Source: Ifrita kowaldi | Taxonomy: Eukaryota; Chordata; Aves; Passeriformes; Cinclosomatidae | Reading direction: 5' to 3' | Length of the DNA: 64,000 bases | NCBI GenBank assembly: GCA_013398055.1 | Contig: VZRS01001383.1 | Span: 128,746 to 192,745 of the forward strand | Shown: positions 1 to 12,400 of the stretch, in pieces | Position numbering within the stretch: position 1 is the first letter of the stretch | How the letters are laid out: each line of letters opens with the position of its first letter | Notes under the pieces: model-generated | Seen by the model: only the letters and a program-made list of their open reading frames with translations | Database searches by the model: none | What the model was told of the DNA's origin: nothing | Program-made: the position numbers and the translations under genes

Positions 1-3000
1 ATGAGTGTGTGAGGACTGAGAGGCGGGCAGATGAAGAGGAGAAGGCAGCACACAGAGACGCTGCCCAGCAGCTACAGCACGGATCTGACATCTCTGCAAT
101 CCCAGCTTCAATCTCCTCCCTGAGCAGGCTAATGGTGTTTTCTGGAGCAAAAGGATTTTAGTGCAGGTTATGGAGGTCCCCAGGCATATAGTCATTCAAG
201 GCCCCCTGGTATCAGCATTATTGGAGGATTCATGCCATGAAATTCCCTTATGAGCCCAGGCCTTAATATCTTCCTGTGTCATATTTCTACATATAAAATG
301 TTATTAATATTCCTTTCCTTCGGGGAAGTGTTTCAAGGATTAATGAGTTAAAGATGAAGAAGATGTAAGGGAGAGTAATAAATGCTTTCAACAGAGGAGG
401 GCAACATTATTTTTTAAGTGCTATCACTTTCAGAAAGCCAGACATGTGCCTTCATTACTGAATTTATTTAACAAAATTTCTAAATCCTGTATTGAGGAGT
501 TGCAAAGAACATTTTAAAGGTCTTATTTCAGTATTTTACATTCATTTAATCTTTTATCGAGTTATTTTTATTATTTTTCAAAGGTGTGTGTCTATCCATT
601 TAGATACCATGCTCCTAAATATCTTGTGGATTTACCGGTGCACAAGAAAAAGGTGGTGTTTTCATAGCTTGATTATTTTAAGCAGGTTACTGTATTCTTT
701 AGCTTCAAGGAGAACAGAAATTTACCTAAGCCCACACAGAAATTCAGGCTTAAAAGCCGTACAAAAGCCATGACAAACAAACAAAAAGCTTATTTGGGAT
801 ATGATGGAACATAATCTTTTCCCAGTGCATCTGCAGTGTAGACTGCAAGACAAAGGGCGGGGAGTAAAAGATCAAATAACATTCCTCATTGCCCAAACAA
901 ATAAATAATCTAATACCAAGGATTACAGATCAGATTGTTTAATATATATCTCTCCTTGGTCATTGGAGGAAATGTACATGGGTAGTGTTTTATCTTTAGC
1001 CTCACAAAAATTTGCCCCAAATGCGTACTCTGCATAATCAGATTTCAGCTTTGAAATAGCTTTTGCTTTCCTGTTCCAGAAAGGAAGCCAGCGCTTCCCA
1101 ATGCTGCCCTGGGAATGCCATTACTGCACCTACCTAAACAACAAAAACAGAATGGAAAATAAACTCACATGAGTGAGAGAGGAAGGGAGAAGCAGCAGCC
1201 CCAAGATAGGAAAATAAAAACGCCTCACGCTTTCAGATGTGTCAGGACTTGAGTTAAAGGGACAGTGCCAGGTGTTTCAGTCATCATTCACATTCTGTGG
1301 TTTAACAGCACAAAATATTACTTGTTCTTTTGTATTAATGGGGCTTTAATGGGGGTTTAAACCTCTCATTACCACACTGGCAACTTAAAATTTTGAAGCA
1401 CATTTCTAGTTTTTAGGAAAGACAGTGAAAATCACTTCAATTAAGGAAGTGGTGTTCAGAAAGAAAGCCATTACTCTGCTTCTGATTTGGCTTTTATACA
1501 ATACATATAGATGTTTCTATTAATATTTTCCCTTTTATCACTATTAAGCCTTACTGTAAAATTTACTCTATCTTTATTATGAAATACCAGGCCTTTATTC
1601 TTATTTTCCAGTTGAAATAATGGGTATGGTAATTTCATCTGAAAGTAATTTCCTGCAATGAGATTCAAAAGGGTAACAGAGATAATATTTTCTCCAATTA
1701 AACATTACTATATTGCATTTCTTCCTATTTCTGCAATTTCTAATGTTAATTAACCATGACAAAATTTATTATCAATATTTTATGTTTGTATAAGTGAGCA
1801 CCATCACTGAAATATAATGTTCTTCCCATTAGACCTATTCTGATTTTCTCCAACACAAAGGGCTCAAACTGGTAACTACAGGAGCATTTCCAGAGAAGAG
1901 ATTTGAGCTGTTCACATTGTTTTGGTTCAAGACCAGGGTCTCAGAACTGCCACGCTCCCATTTCCTATCTCTGTCTCAAGAACTTGCAGACAGAAGTTGC
2001 CAAAGAAGACATTAGTAGTAACTTTTAACTCCAGATGAGTAATCAAGACTTGGTCACCCTTTACCTTTATTATACCACTGAAAACTGACTTCATTTTACC
2101 TTTGATATAGTATTCCATTGTCCCATACCTGTCCTTTTTCTTTGTTTAGTGCTACTCCCTTCCTAATTTATGATGCCCAAGAACATGGATGGATGCTTTT
2201 TGTGTTCATTTCATATTTTTCCTGTTCATTTAATTCCCTTATTAAACATCACTTTCTTTTCCCTCTACTTTTATGGAAGGCTCAAACCTCCACACTGATC
2301 TACAAACACAGCAGATGGTGTGGAAATTTGGACCCAAGCCCTGTGAACAGCTTCTACTTCTCTTATGGTCCAAACTAAATGCCCTGATCTGGCAGGAATT
2401 CAGAAATCCAAACAAGAGTGCTGATCCCACAAGACTTCAGCACGTATCACACTGCGAGGAGGCGAAAGGGCCGCTTTGCTTCCATGTCCTGGCTTCCACC
2501 TTCAAAGTAAAGCATGTACCTTAGCTGCCAAAGGGAAATTGCAGTCAGAGCTCTCTTTTACTCATGCTAATCCCTTACTGCTGGAACAGCATCTCACTTT
2601 CTGCCCAGAGATCAGGTCCACGTACAGGTGTCAGCAACCCTCTGCCCATCCCCTGCTCAGGTTGTACCCTGAGCTCTTCAGCTGCAGAGAGAAGGATAAG
2701 GACCTGCATGTGCACAGTCAGGACAGAACTGTCACAGCTAACAAGGAAGCATTGGATGGAGCTGACCTTACCTCCAAAGGTTGTTTTGATTTTTTTTCTC
2801 CACCTGGAGGGCAATGATGGGGTCCAATATTTATCTGAACATTCAGTGAACACTCAACACTTTGTCAAGACTTTGTATGAATACTGAATTCTGAAAAACT
2901 TCAAGTGTACCATGAAACTGGAAAAATTCAGTCGCATGCTGAGAGGGGTGCCTGGGATGGAGGGCAAGGTCATAACCATGAGTGATAGAAACTATAAATC

Positions 3001-3377
3001 TTGAAAAATCATTGTTTGAGCAACAAATATCCTTCCCTTGATGTCCATTAAATTTTACAGTGCAGGCAGTGCTCAAAAACCCAGAAGTAAATGTGTTCCA
3101 TGCAGACCAGCCTCGATGGTAAGCACTTGAGGGGGAAAAAAGCCCTTCAAAGAAGATGATGAAAGGCTTAAATCTAAACTGAGATGTTTCTTACTTAAAA
3201 TCAGGCAGATTCAGAAAGAACCAACCACTGCTGAAGGAAAGGAAAATTTCTCTAGGGGAAAAATGCCAAAGCTTCTTTGTCTGAGCCTGGCTAACACTGG
3301 GAACCCAAAACTGTCTGGAAGATTTCACTGGCCACACTGTGGTTTATACCCCACTCCGATGGAGGGAAAGAGGTAGA

Positions 3378-3406
3378 GAGGTATTTTAAAAGCTTTTAAA
3401 TACCTC
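3378..3406. repeat. 29-nt near-perfect palindrome
   Basis: GAGGTATTT and AATACCTC flank the perfect 12-bp palindrome TAAAAGCTTTTA. The arms pair throughout except for one unpaired T. It could extrude as a cruciform; no function is known. Confidence 0.85.
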
Positions 3407-3570
3407 ATTGAGGGAAGGAAGGCTTTTGATTTCCCATAAAGGCCCTATGGTTAAGAAACAATCACTTCATTCAGACAATCCAAATTTCCACTGTCCACAG
3501 AAGTAGCTGTGATGAGACAAATCCTGCATGGCCTGATTGACCACATGCTATTGACCTGAATAGGGTAGGA

Positions 3571-3610
3571 GATTGATTTGATATGATATGTGATGATATG
3601 ATGATATGAT
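3571..3610. repeat. imperfect GATAT/GATG tandem repeat
   Basis: A 40-bp cluster of interleaved GATAT and GATGATAT units. Short and degenerate. Confidence 0.85.
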
Positions 3611-6600
3611 CTGTTGGCATCTATCCTCTATCATCTATCCACCCATGGCTGTGGGTCAAAGTCTAGTGCTGCATCAGGGACTTCTTCTGAGAGCTGCAGT
3701 GCTGTTAGGCAGGTTACGAACCACAGGGAAAATTGTGAAGGTCTGTTCCTTTCCCAAAGCCAGCCAGAGGCAATTGTTGTGCTTACTGCTGGGGACCTCA
3801 TGTCAGACATTTTGTCCCAGGCTCCTCATCCACAGGTCCTCTGAAAGTGTCAGGGAGCAACTCTGCCTTCATGCAATGTCTCAGGAAGCAGATGGTACCA
3901 CTCAATTTCCCCACATCCTTCCACTCTGCATTGACTGTGTTAAAGACATGGGTGGGAACTAACAAATAAGGCTCAATGTTGATAAGCCTGAGGCAATTTT
4001 GGCTGAAGAGAATTGTGTAGCTATTGTAGAACACAATTTGATTTAGACATCTTTCACTACTTCTACCCTCTATGACAACAGCTTGCAACCTTTGGGGGTT
4101 TATATCTCCACCTGCTGCTCAAAGTCTATGTAGCACCAGCTTCCTTTTCCTTTTCTTTTACTGTACCTGAGCTGTGGCCCTTTCTTTCATAAATAAATGT
4201 ATACCCTTGACCAATTTATAGCCTACAAACATAACTGAGGGAAAGCGGGGGGGGAAGTCACACTGGATAAAGATGAACCTCAGTGCAACAAAGGGAAATC
4301 ATTAACCAGCTAAAGAACGTAAGTTAACATGTAGCTTGCCAAAAGCATTTGATTTCCATTTGTCTCTAAATAGTAAAAGGCTTCTCACGGTTCCCTATGC
4401 CATCACAACTATGTAAGTAGATTTCTACAAAGGTTTTCAAGTTCTTATAAACTCATCTACTCAATTATGTCAGCAAACATACAGCAGATATAGGAAGCCC
4501 AGTGTACTTGGAACCCTACAGATACACAGGGATAGAGCTGCCACTTAGACCTACCCAGACACTGAGTAAGCTGTTTTACCTCTTAGAAATGGCATTTGAG
4601 CATTTGAGTGATCTGGGAATTGGGCTGACTACTTAACCATTTCCAGAGGGAGTCAAGGTGTAAATGTTTACAGGTAAAGCCCCATGAGACTCATATTTCA
4701 CCCTTTGTTATGTTACTGGAGCTGTTGATAGCAGAAGTAACTCAAAATGAAGTTTTGCTCCATATAAAAGAGAGACGTTATCTAGTCAGAGGGACATCCT
4801 TAATTTGTTTCTTTCCCTTGGATCAATATATCAGTACATTCACTGGGAAGAGACTGTGATCTTACACTGACTTTGTAGCCACAAACGGCAGAGAAAGGTG
4901 CAGAAAAACGAGGACTCATGTCTCTTTCTCTGTGATGTTCTGTTACAATTTTCCAAGTAGGACTCAGATTTCTAGGTTTCTCCTGAATTACGTGTCCCTG
5001 AAAAAAATCTCAGAAGCAAGAACAAGCTGAAAATTGGCTTCAGTCAGAGAAGTAAGAGAGGAACTTTTATAGCCCTCTTCAGTTAAGGTGCAGACAGCAG
5101 TTAACCCTAAGTTTCTCTCCCCTTGCACATAAGGGGTCATGGGTAATCACTTATGACTAATTGCACACTTGTGTCAGGGAGATGCCTTTTCACATCTGGT
5201 TCAGATAATCCCACAGTCCTGAAATGTTCCACCAAATGTTGCAAAAAAATACAACCTGTGCAGTGTAGCAGCTGGCGGATGACCCGAGCCTGCAGACTGA
5301 CACCTAATAACACATTTGTACCCTGCAAGAAGATCTTATTACAACATGGTCATTTTACATGATGAAGGATTATCATCTTTAGGATGAGAATTCCACCTTT
5401 AAAGTAGAACCATAAACATTCGAGGAAATGCTGACTAAAAACTGACCAATGTGCTATAAAGCCAAACACCAAACTTGGGGAGAGAGGTCAGGACAGGGAA
5501 AAGGAACCTCATTATAAAGTTTGAGTAGCAGCTTCCCAGTCAGGGGTCTGAACTTTCTGACACATCCACTGCTTCAACCTGCCCCATGATTCTTTTTCAT
5601 AAAGCACCCCCTACCCTCCTCAAATGACTCCTTTCTAATCTCTCTACAATTTTGTCAGAAAGCTTGAGAACATTTAGATATGACATTCCAGACATATGAA
5701 AATGGTGAAAATATTTTTTTCACTCCCAAGGAACTTGTGCTGCAGATTTTCAAATGGCTTCACCAAGATATCCTGTACTTCATTCACAAGTGCTGACAGC
5801 ACTTCTTCAGTCCACTCTCTCAGTGTTTTTAATTATTCATTGATAGTAAACTAATTAGCTCTCACTGAATTTTATAAACTTATTGTTTCAGAAGTTCGAT
5901 GCATTATGACTTCTGTAGGTATAATACAAGCAGTATGCAACATGCTTCGTGCCCAGTCACAGACTGCTGATTTTCAGTTCCTAGCACAACCTTGCATAAA
6001 TGACATTCAGGAAAAGTGTCTCTCTGCACCACAAGCATCCGTCCAGGACATTAAATTACTAATGTAGATGCATCCTTTCAGAAAAGGTAGAGAGATTTCC
6101 CTCATCTCCAAAGACACAAGAAATTAGCCTTCTCAGTTTTAGAATACCTGTCTTCCAAGATAAAACTGTATTTCTACAGATAGTGTACTCAAACATATAT
6201 GAAGATTTTGTAGTGTATCAGAAAGAAAAGTAACAAAACTGATGGAAATTATTACAACTGTAGGGTGTTTTAGCTCCAGGGTCTCAAATGTTCAGTTTAA
6301 TGATGTGGGATTTGTATACTCAGTGAACTATAATCACAGTGGATGTCTAGAGCTACAGAAGTAGCTCCAGAAGATTTAGTGTATGTGGTTCTGTATTGCA
6401 GAGATATAGTGAGCCACACAGTTCAAAGCTGCTGCCCCCTTGTTTGTGTGTTCTAAGAGTAAATTCAAGCTGACTTACAAAATTAATTGTTGACAATACA
6501 CTAGGCCTTGCTGTTTTAAATACATTAAAAAGAGAATATAACAGCAGATGTATAAAATTCTGTACTGGTCAAGAATCATGGATTTTGTGAAAGTGAGAGG

Positions 6601-7604
6601 AAATAATGTGCAAAGACTCTTGCACATTAATAATAAGTTAATAATAAGGTAACAATGAGTTTTAATAAATTTAAAATATTGGGAAAGACAAAAACTACAT
6701 CAAATTCCAGAGAAAGGTATAGCAGAGAGGAAATAGAAATTAAATAAAGCACCAAAAGCGAGATGTAATATTGTAGTCTTCAGTTCCCTCTACTCTTCCT
6801 TTCACAAAACAGTCCTGCTGGTTATGCAGATTTTGCTTGTGTTACAGATTAGGACAGCATGTGTATGAAAATATCCTGAAAGACAACCTTGTCTGGCTTG
6901 AAGTACCCAAATTGCCAAGCTGTTGTTCAGAGCACTGCGTCCTCTATGCTATGAGGTCAGCCTTGACACATTAGCTAAATAACCCATTTACCTCCCTGGT
7001 GTTCCTGTAGAAGCACCCACATTCAATTTATCTGCCTGACACAGAGTCATATGAGAGTGCTACAGGAGTGCACCTGGCAGGCCCTCCCTCCAGACAGGGA
7101 CAAACTCAGGTCAGTACTGATACATATCACAGTCCCGTGATGCCTCATCTGGCATGCACTGATGCTGACTTAAGGCCACCCCAATTTATGGGCTTACGTT
7201 CACACGGTTTGGAAAAAAAGGCATATTTGGGTTTGAGTCCAAAATAAAAAGTCAATACAGTCAGCAAGATTGAAGTGAGCATTGGAACAAGGTGAGATGT
7301 TGTAGAAAGTTGGCTTTATTACTTAAAGAAATTTTTTATTAAAAACCCGCATAAAGAAACCCACACGCACCAAACACAGGCAAGATTCAGTCTTTTCTAT
7401 TAAAAGGTATGGAATAAAAGCACAAATTTTTGTACTATTTTCTGTTTTCATGAGAGACCAATTACATTTAAATGCAAAACATTTCTATTTGCTCTGCCAG
7501 ATACTGTTTCATGGAAGTGGAAGGCCAGCCCTTCTAACCAGAGGAGAGGGATCAATATCTGGTGAATGATGCTTCCTTTACAAGACCAATAACATGACTC
7601 TTGG

Positions 7605-7619
7605 AAAAAAAAAAAAAAA
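7605..7619. repeat. poly(A) run, 15 nt
   Basis: An uninterrupted A15. There is no retroposed gene upstream that would make it a processed-pseudogene tail. Confidence 0.85.
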
Positions 7620-8571
7620 GTGCTTTTTTTTCTATTCGTTTAATCAAGTCTAAATTCCACCATTTAAAAGCCTTAATGTTAGAAGAGCCAAAATCATTGC
7701 AAAAACATTGCACAACATGGACAAAAGTAGATCTCCAACACACAACTGGAAACCTACATTAATGAAACCAGCTGGGAGTTCCATACATCCTGCAGCACAC
7801 AGGTTGTGTGTTCCACAAATCGTGAACTGCAGATGTAGGATAAGTCCTAAAAAGTTTATGTTAGGTGAGAGTCCACTTTATGGGTAGCACTGGCAAGACT
7901 CCACAAACCAAATCAGTTTTGCATAGTGAAATACACTCCTGGAAACAAAACCCAGCCCTAAAGCATAAACCATTTTGTCAGAACTACACACTATAGAGAA
8001 GCTGGAGAGCAACACCTTGCACATTTAAATGAGTTAAAAAGAAAACAAAAATAACTTTTAGAAAACAGTAAGGAAAAGTTAGGAAAAAAAACTATATAGT
8101 AGTTATATAACGTAACAAAAATTTCTGCAGTTGGGACCCTGTTCATAATCCCATCCCTTCAGCAGCTCTGCTAAAGCAGAACATTGGCAGCTCCAAAGAG
8201 TACACGTGTTTATTCACATCATATTGTGCACTCTACCTCTTATTCATGCTAGAATATTTTATGTCTCTGGAAAATAGAACCTAAAAGGCCATGAATGGGG
8301 CAGCTCTTCAGGTTTCTTTATAGCAAAAGGCTACATGCAAACACACTATTCACATTACCAACACCTAGCTATTTCAAAGAGCCCCTTTAGAACTTTCACG
8401 TTGAAATATGTCAGAGGTATAGGTACATCTTTTGCTTATAAAGTCTATAAACACAACATATCACAAGATATACTAAGATTTAAAACACTATTTTTTTGAC
8501 TGCTGTAAAATATGATTTCCCTTTTTTCTGATCCTGGAAAGGCAATGCAAGGGAAATAAAAAAACCAAACA

Positions 8572-9491
8572 TAAAATCACAGAAAGGGTTTTGTTGGAAG
8601 GGACCTTAAAAATCGTCTAGTTCCAACACTGTTATATGCAGGGACACCTTCCACTAGATCAGGTTGATCAAAGCTCCCTCCAATCTGGCCTTGAACACTT
8701 CCAGGGATGGGGCATCCACAACTTCCCTGCGTAACTTTTTCAAATGCCTCACCATCACAGTAAATAATTTCTTCCTAATATCCAGTCTAAACCTGCCCTC
8801 TTGTCAGTTTAAAGCCATTACATCTTCTTCTATCCCTACATGCCCTTGTAAACAGCCCCTCTCCAGCCTTCTTACAAGCTCCCTTTAGGTTTTAAAAGGG
8901 GCTCTAAGACCTTCCTGGAGCCTTCTGTTCTCCAGGCTGATCAGCCTCAACTCTCTCAGCCTATCTTAGGAAAGGTGTTCCATCTTTCTGATCGTCTTGG
9001 TGGCCTCCTCTGGACTCACCCCAGCAGATCCATGTCCTTCCTGTGCTGGGAGCCCAGAGCTGGATGCAGCACTGCAGGTGGGGTCTCACTGGAGTGGAGC
9101 AGAGGGGCAGGATCTGCTTCCTTGCCTGGCTGGTCACACACCTTTTAATGCAGCCCAGGATGTGGTTGGCTTTCTGGGCTGTGATTGCACATTGCTGGGT
9201 CATGTTGAGCTTCTCATCAGCCAACACCCCTGAGTTTGTCTCCTCAGAGCTGCTGTCTACCCATTCTCCACCCAGCCTGTATTTGTGCTTGGGATTGCCC
9301 TGAGGTGCAGGACCTCACACTTGGCCTTATTGAACTTCATGAGGTTCACATGGGCCCAGCTCTCAGGCCTGTCGAGACCCCTCTGGGTGGCATCCCTTCA
9401 ATCCAGTGTGTCAATTCCACCACACAGATCAGTGTCATTGGCAAACCTGCTAAGGGTGCACGCAATCCCACTGCACATGTTGACAACAAAA
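8572..9491 (-). mobile_element. CR1 LINE, 5'-truncated, 3' end with reverse-transcriptase C-terminus
   Basis: About 920 bp, inserted with its 3' end to the left. The left edge carries the CR1 3' terminus in reverse (ATAAAATCACAGAAAGG, then TTGGAAGGGACCTTAAAAATC). Next come hallmark CR1 blocks such as GGGACACCTTCCACTAGATC, TTCCTAATATCCAGTCTAAA, CTGTTCTCCAGGCTGATCAG and TGAACTTCATGAGGTTCAC, in the order expected of the CR1 3' region. The insertion stops near 9491, so the 5' part of the element is missing, as is usual for CR1. It is a moderately diverged, inactive copy. Confidence 0.95.
8961..9227 (-). pseudogene. CR1 ORF2 (reverse transcriptase) C-terminal relic
   Basis: An 88-codon open frame inside the CR1 copy. 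Its first ~60 residues match the CR1 ORF2 thumb/C-terminal region, with landmarks DEKLNM, QQCAI, AQKAN, ILGCIKR and LVRPHL-like TPVRPHL, then LWAPS. After that the frame no longer matches CR1, which fits a 1-nt deletion near 9050 in a run of Gs and Cs. The catalytic core of the reverse transcriptase and the endonuclease are absent through 5' truncation. It is not a host gene. Confidence 0.85.
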
Positions 9492-12400
9492 AAATTATTT
9501 ACTGAAAAACCTAATGATGGCTTAATACAAAATTATTACAACTGGGTGTGAGGACTGTGATTCCTGCCATTTTCTGGAACTGGACAAGTAAATAATTGCA
9601 TCATCCAATATGGCATTTTTATGCTGTGCTAATAAAGCAAAGGCAGCATAAAGTTGCCTTAAGAAATTCCTAGATTTCAGAAGTGGCAGAGAGTCAGCAC
9701 AGGCAGAGCCATGGTGCCCTGTTGCATTGGCAAGCTGGGAGGATGCTGGTGCAAGTTGCCATTTCCTCAAACTGCTCTAATTTGTGCCCTGGACTGGTCC
9801 AGACTCCAGTTCTGGCCTGAGACTTTTTTTTGTCATGCTCTGTCTCCCTGGAAGTGGAGATCTTGAACCTTTAACCGGCATTACCAGCATTTTAGTTGGA
9901 ACTAGGAACAACTTCTTGATCTCACCCATGTTTTCCCAATTTGGCTTCACAAAAGGAAATTTTAAGAACCTTTATGAAAACCAGAGACAGGCTGGAAAAC
10001 TTTTAAAAATGTGCCTTAGTCCCGGTGGGTGTTCTCTTGTTTTGTCTACAACCGTGATATACAACTACATAAATAGCAAACTCCAGATGGAAAATCCTCT
10101 CAGCCATAGGTGTCCTTGCTGAGGTAATCAGGTAAAATACAGATCCAGATTCATGCTCATCCTTCAAGTTTTGTTTAGTGGTATTATTGAATAGGTTTAA
10201 CATTGTTCCCCCACCCTTTGCCCTAAATTTTGGGTACTCTTGGCAGGTAGATTGGGTTGCTGTGGGAATATTTGCAGTGGAAGACAGAATTTTTTCCTAT
10301 ATATTCCTGTTGAGACCTTCAATAAATTAAATTGGTGGTTTTGAAGTTTTTCTGCCTACTTGCTACCATAAGTCTCTAAATAGAGCCTCTATAGTTTTTT
10401 CTGTATAACCCATCTTAGTGTTTATAAGGTGGTAGAATTTGTGGAACTTACCTGCAGGCTTGCCAAGGTCAGTGTATGAGCATAGCTCTGCTTTATTAGA
10501 GTTTGGAAACATTCCCATTTGGAGGTTCATTTTCAAATGTATAAATCTCAGTTGGTAAAATACCATGACCTTCTAGCAGCTTCTAAGCAAAAACCTACAC
10601 TCACCTCATACATCAGCATAAATCTAACTCATATCACCTTTTATTCCTCCTCCTTCCACAGCTGGTCCAGGGCTCAGTGGGAAACTGCTGAGTTTAACAT
10701 CTCAAGGGAGCACTTTGCTTTGCAGTGGTTGCCACTGTAGCAGTGTGGCAAGAGCCATTTTTATCTTTGTGGGGTTTTGCCAGAAAATAAAAAGATCCTA
10801 AAATTACTCTGAACTCCCAAAAATAATTGCTATAGCAAATAATTCTGAACTATAGAAAATGTGGTAAAGAATTGCTCTGCTTCTTCACCTTACAACTGAA
10901 GGCAGTGAGACTAATTTTTCTTGTGTGATTTCTGCAGAGCTGCTACACATTAAATTAAAAGAAACTTTGGAAAACAAAAAAAAATCTGAGACCAGTTTTA
11001 TTCCAACAGGTGCAGGGAGAAACTGTTTGCACCTTCATGCATGATCAAGGACTACTGTCCTCTGTGATGGCTCTTCTCTCTACCCCAGGAAAATCACACC
11101 ACACTTCCACTTCTCCCCACACTTTAAAACTCCCTTGAACTCAGAATCATCCCCAAAGAAGCTCCAGAGCTACCCATAAATCTTCCTGGAGGATGTACAA
11201 TGTAAGCCTTGTCTACTGGTACCAGCCAGCTTGGCTTAGGTGATCCTTATCTGAGCCAATTCCACTAACTCTTTGGATTGTGGCAGTCTCCAGAGGAGGA
11301 AAGACTGCAAGCATCTGCATACTTGCTCAGAAATTCACATCATGTTGAGGTCCGTGTGGGTGGGTGTTCTTGTCAGGATCACACTCAGCCAGTTCATATC
11401 AAGTGTGACTGAAAATGTGAAAATTCTACTATGGTACCTCTTGGGCTTGGATTTTTTCCTCCTAAGTCTTGAAGATGAGGTTAGAACTTACCTCCAGTGA
11501 TGGGTTCTTTTATACAATCAGGTAAAAACCAAATGCTTGCACCTTTTTCACTTCCAGAAACAAACCAAAATAGAACGAAGGAAGAAAAGAAAGGCTCATA
11601 TAGCCAAGCAACGCAACTAAAATGTGGCATTTACAACCTCTTCATAACCCAACATGTTCTTCAGTTCTTGTGACTGAGTCTGCTCATGATATACCGTAGG
11701 CTACGTCCACCCATAGTATTGTTCAGTGCAAAATATATGCTGTTATGGTCAAGACAACTGTGAAAGAAGGACAAAGGACAAATACATCTATTAACTCTCC
11801 AATGTAGAAACCATTTTTATTCTATTTTTGCACAGTATTCTTGTGGAATGTCTGCTTATAGTATAAATAAAAAAAAATGTTGGGAAGTACAAGAGGGAGA
11901 CAGGAGTAAAAGAAATTTTTAAAAAAGGAGGTAAAGTAAGATAAAATAAAAGAAATTGGAAGTGCAGAAACCTACAGAACATAGGAAAGCAAGGAAAGGA
12001 AAGAGGGAAAGGGGGCAAGCATTGCACAGGAACCCTTACAGCCAGTGTAAAGACTGGTCAGTAAAACTGTATGCAAAGATACTTCTAAATCTTTGCATGT
12101 GCAGAGAGAGTAACACTAAAAGTGGTCATGAGCTGAGAGAAGGTGACTCCATCAGCAAGAGCTCTTGCTCCTCAGATTGTGAAGTCTGGAGCAGGAGCTC
12201 CTGCACCTCCTCACCGCAGCCTGGAGCCAGCCACCAGCTCCCTCAGGCCACCAGCCCCACACAGCACAGTCACTGCTGGGGGCCAGAGGAGGCCTCTGCA
12301 CAGTCACATACACACAAGCAGAGAGGGAAACCTGGAGTCAAGGCTGTTGAAAGCATTCTTTTCTGAAAAGCTTTTGTTTTTAAAAAGTCCCAGAAATCCA

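Larger units (their letters stand above)
1..8571. other. intergenic, no gene seen
   Basis: Mostly unique AT-rich DNA. The leftmost ~130 bp is somewhat more GC-rich but shows no clear exon. The stretch holds the 3378 palindrome, the 3571 repeat, a G8 run at 4247-4254 and the A15 at 7605. Open frames up to 118 codons (3606-3962, plus) have no recognisable content. Confidence 0.7.

Noticed and set aside
4540..4620. Possible MIR-type SINE
   Set aside because: The resemblance to the MIR core is too weak by eye.
11956..12366. 136-codon open frame, plus strand, Ser/Lys-rich
   Set aside because: The N-terminal half is just the purine-rich tract translated; the rest has no recognisable motif.
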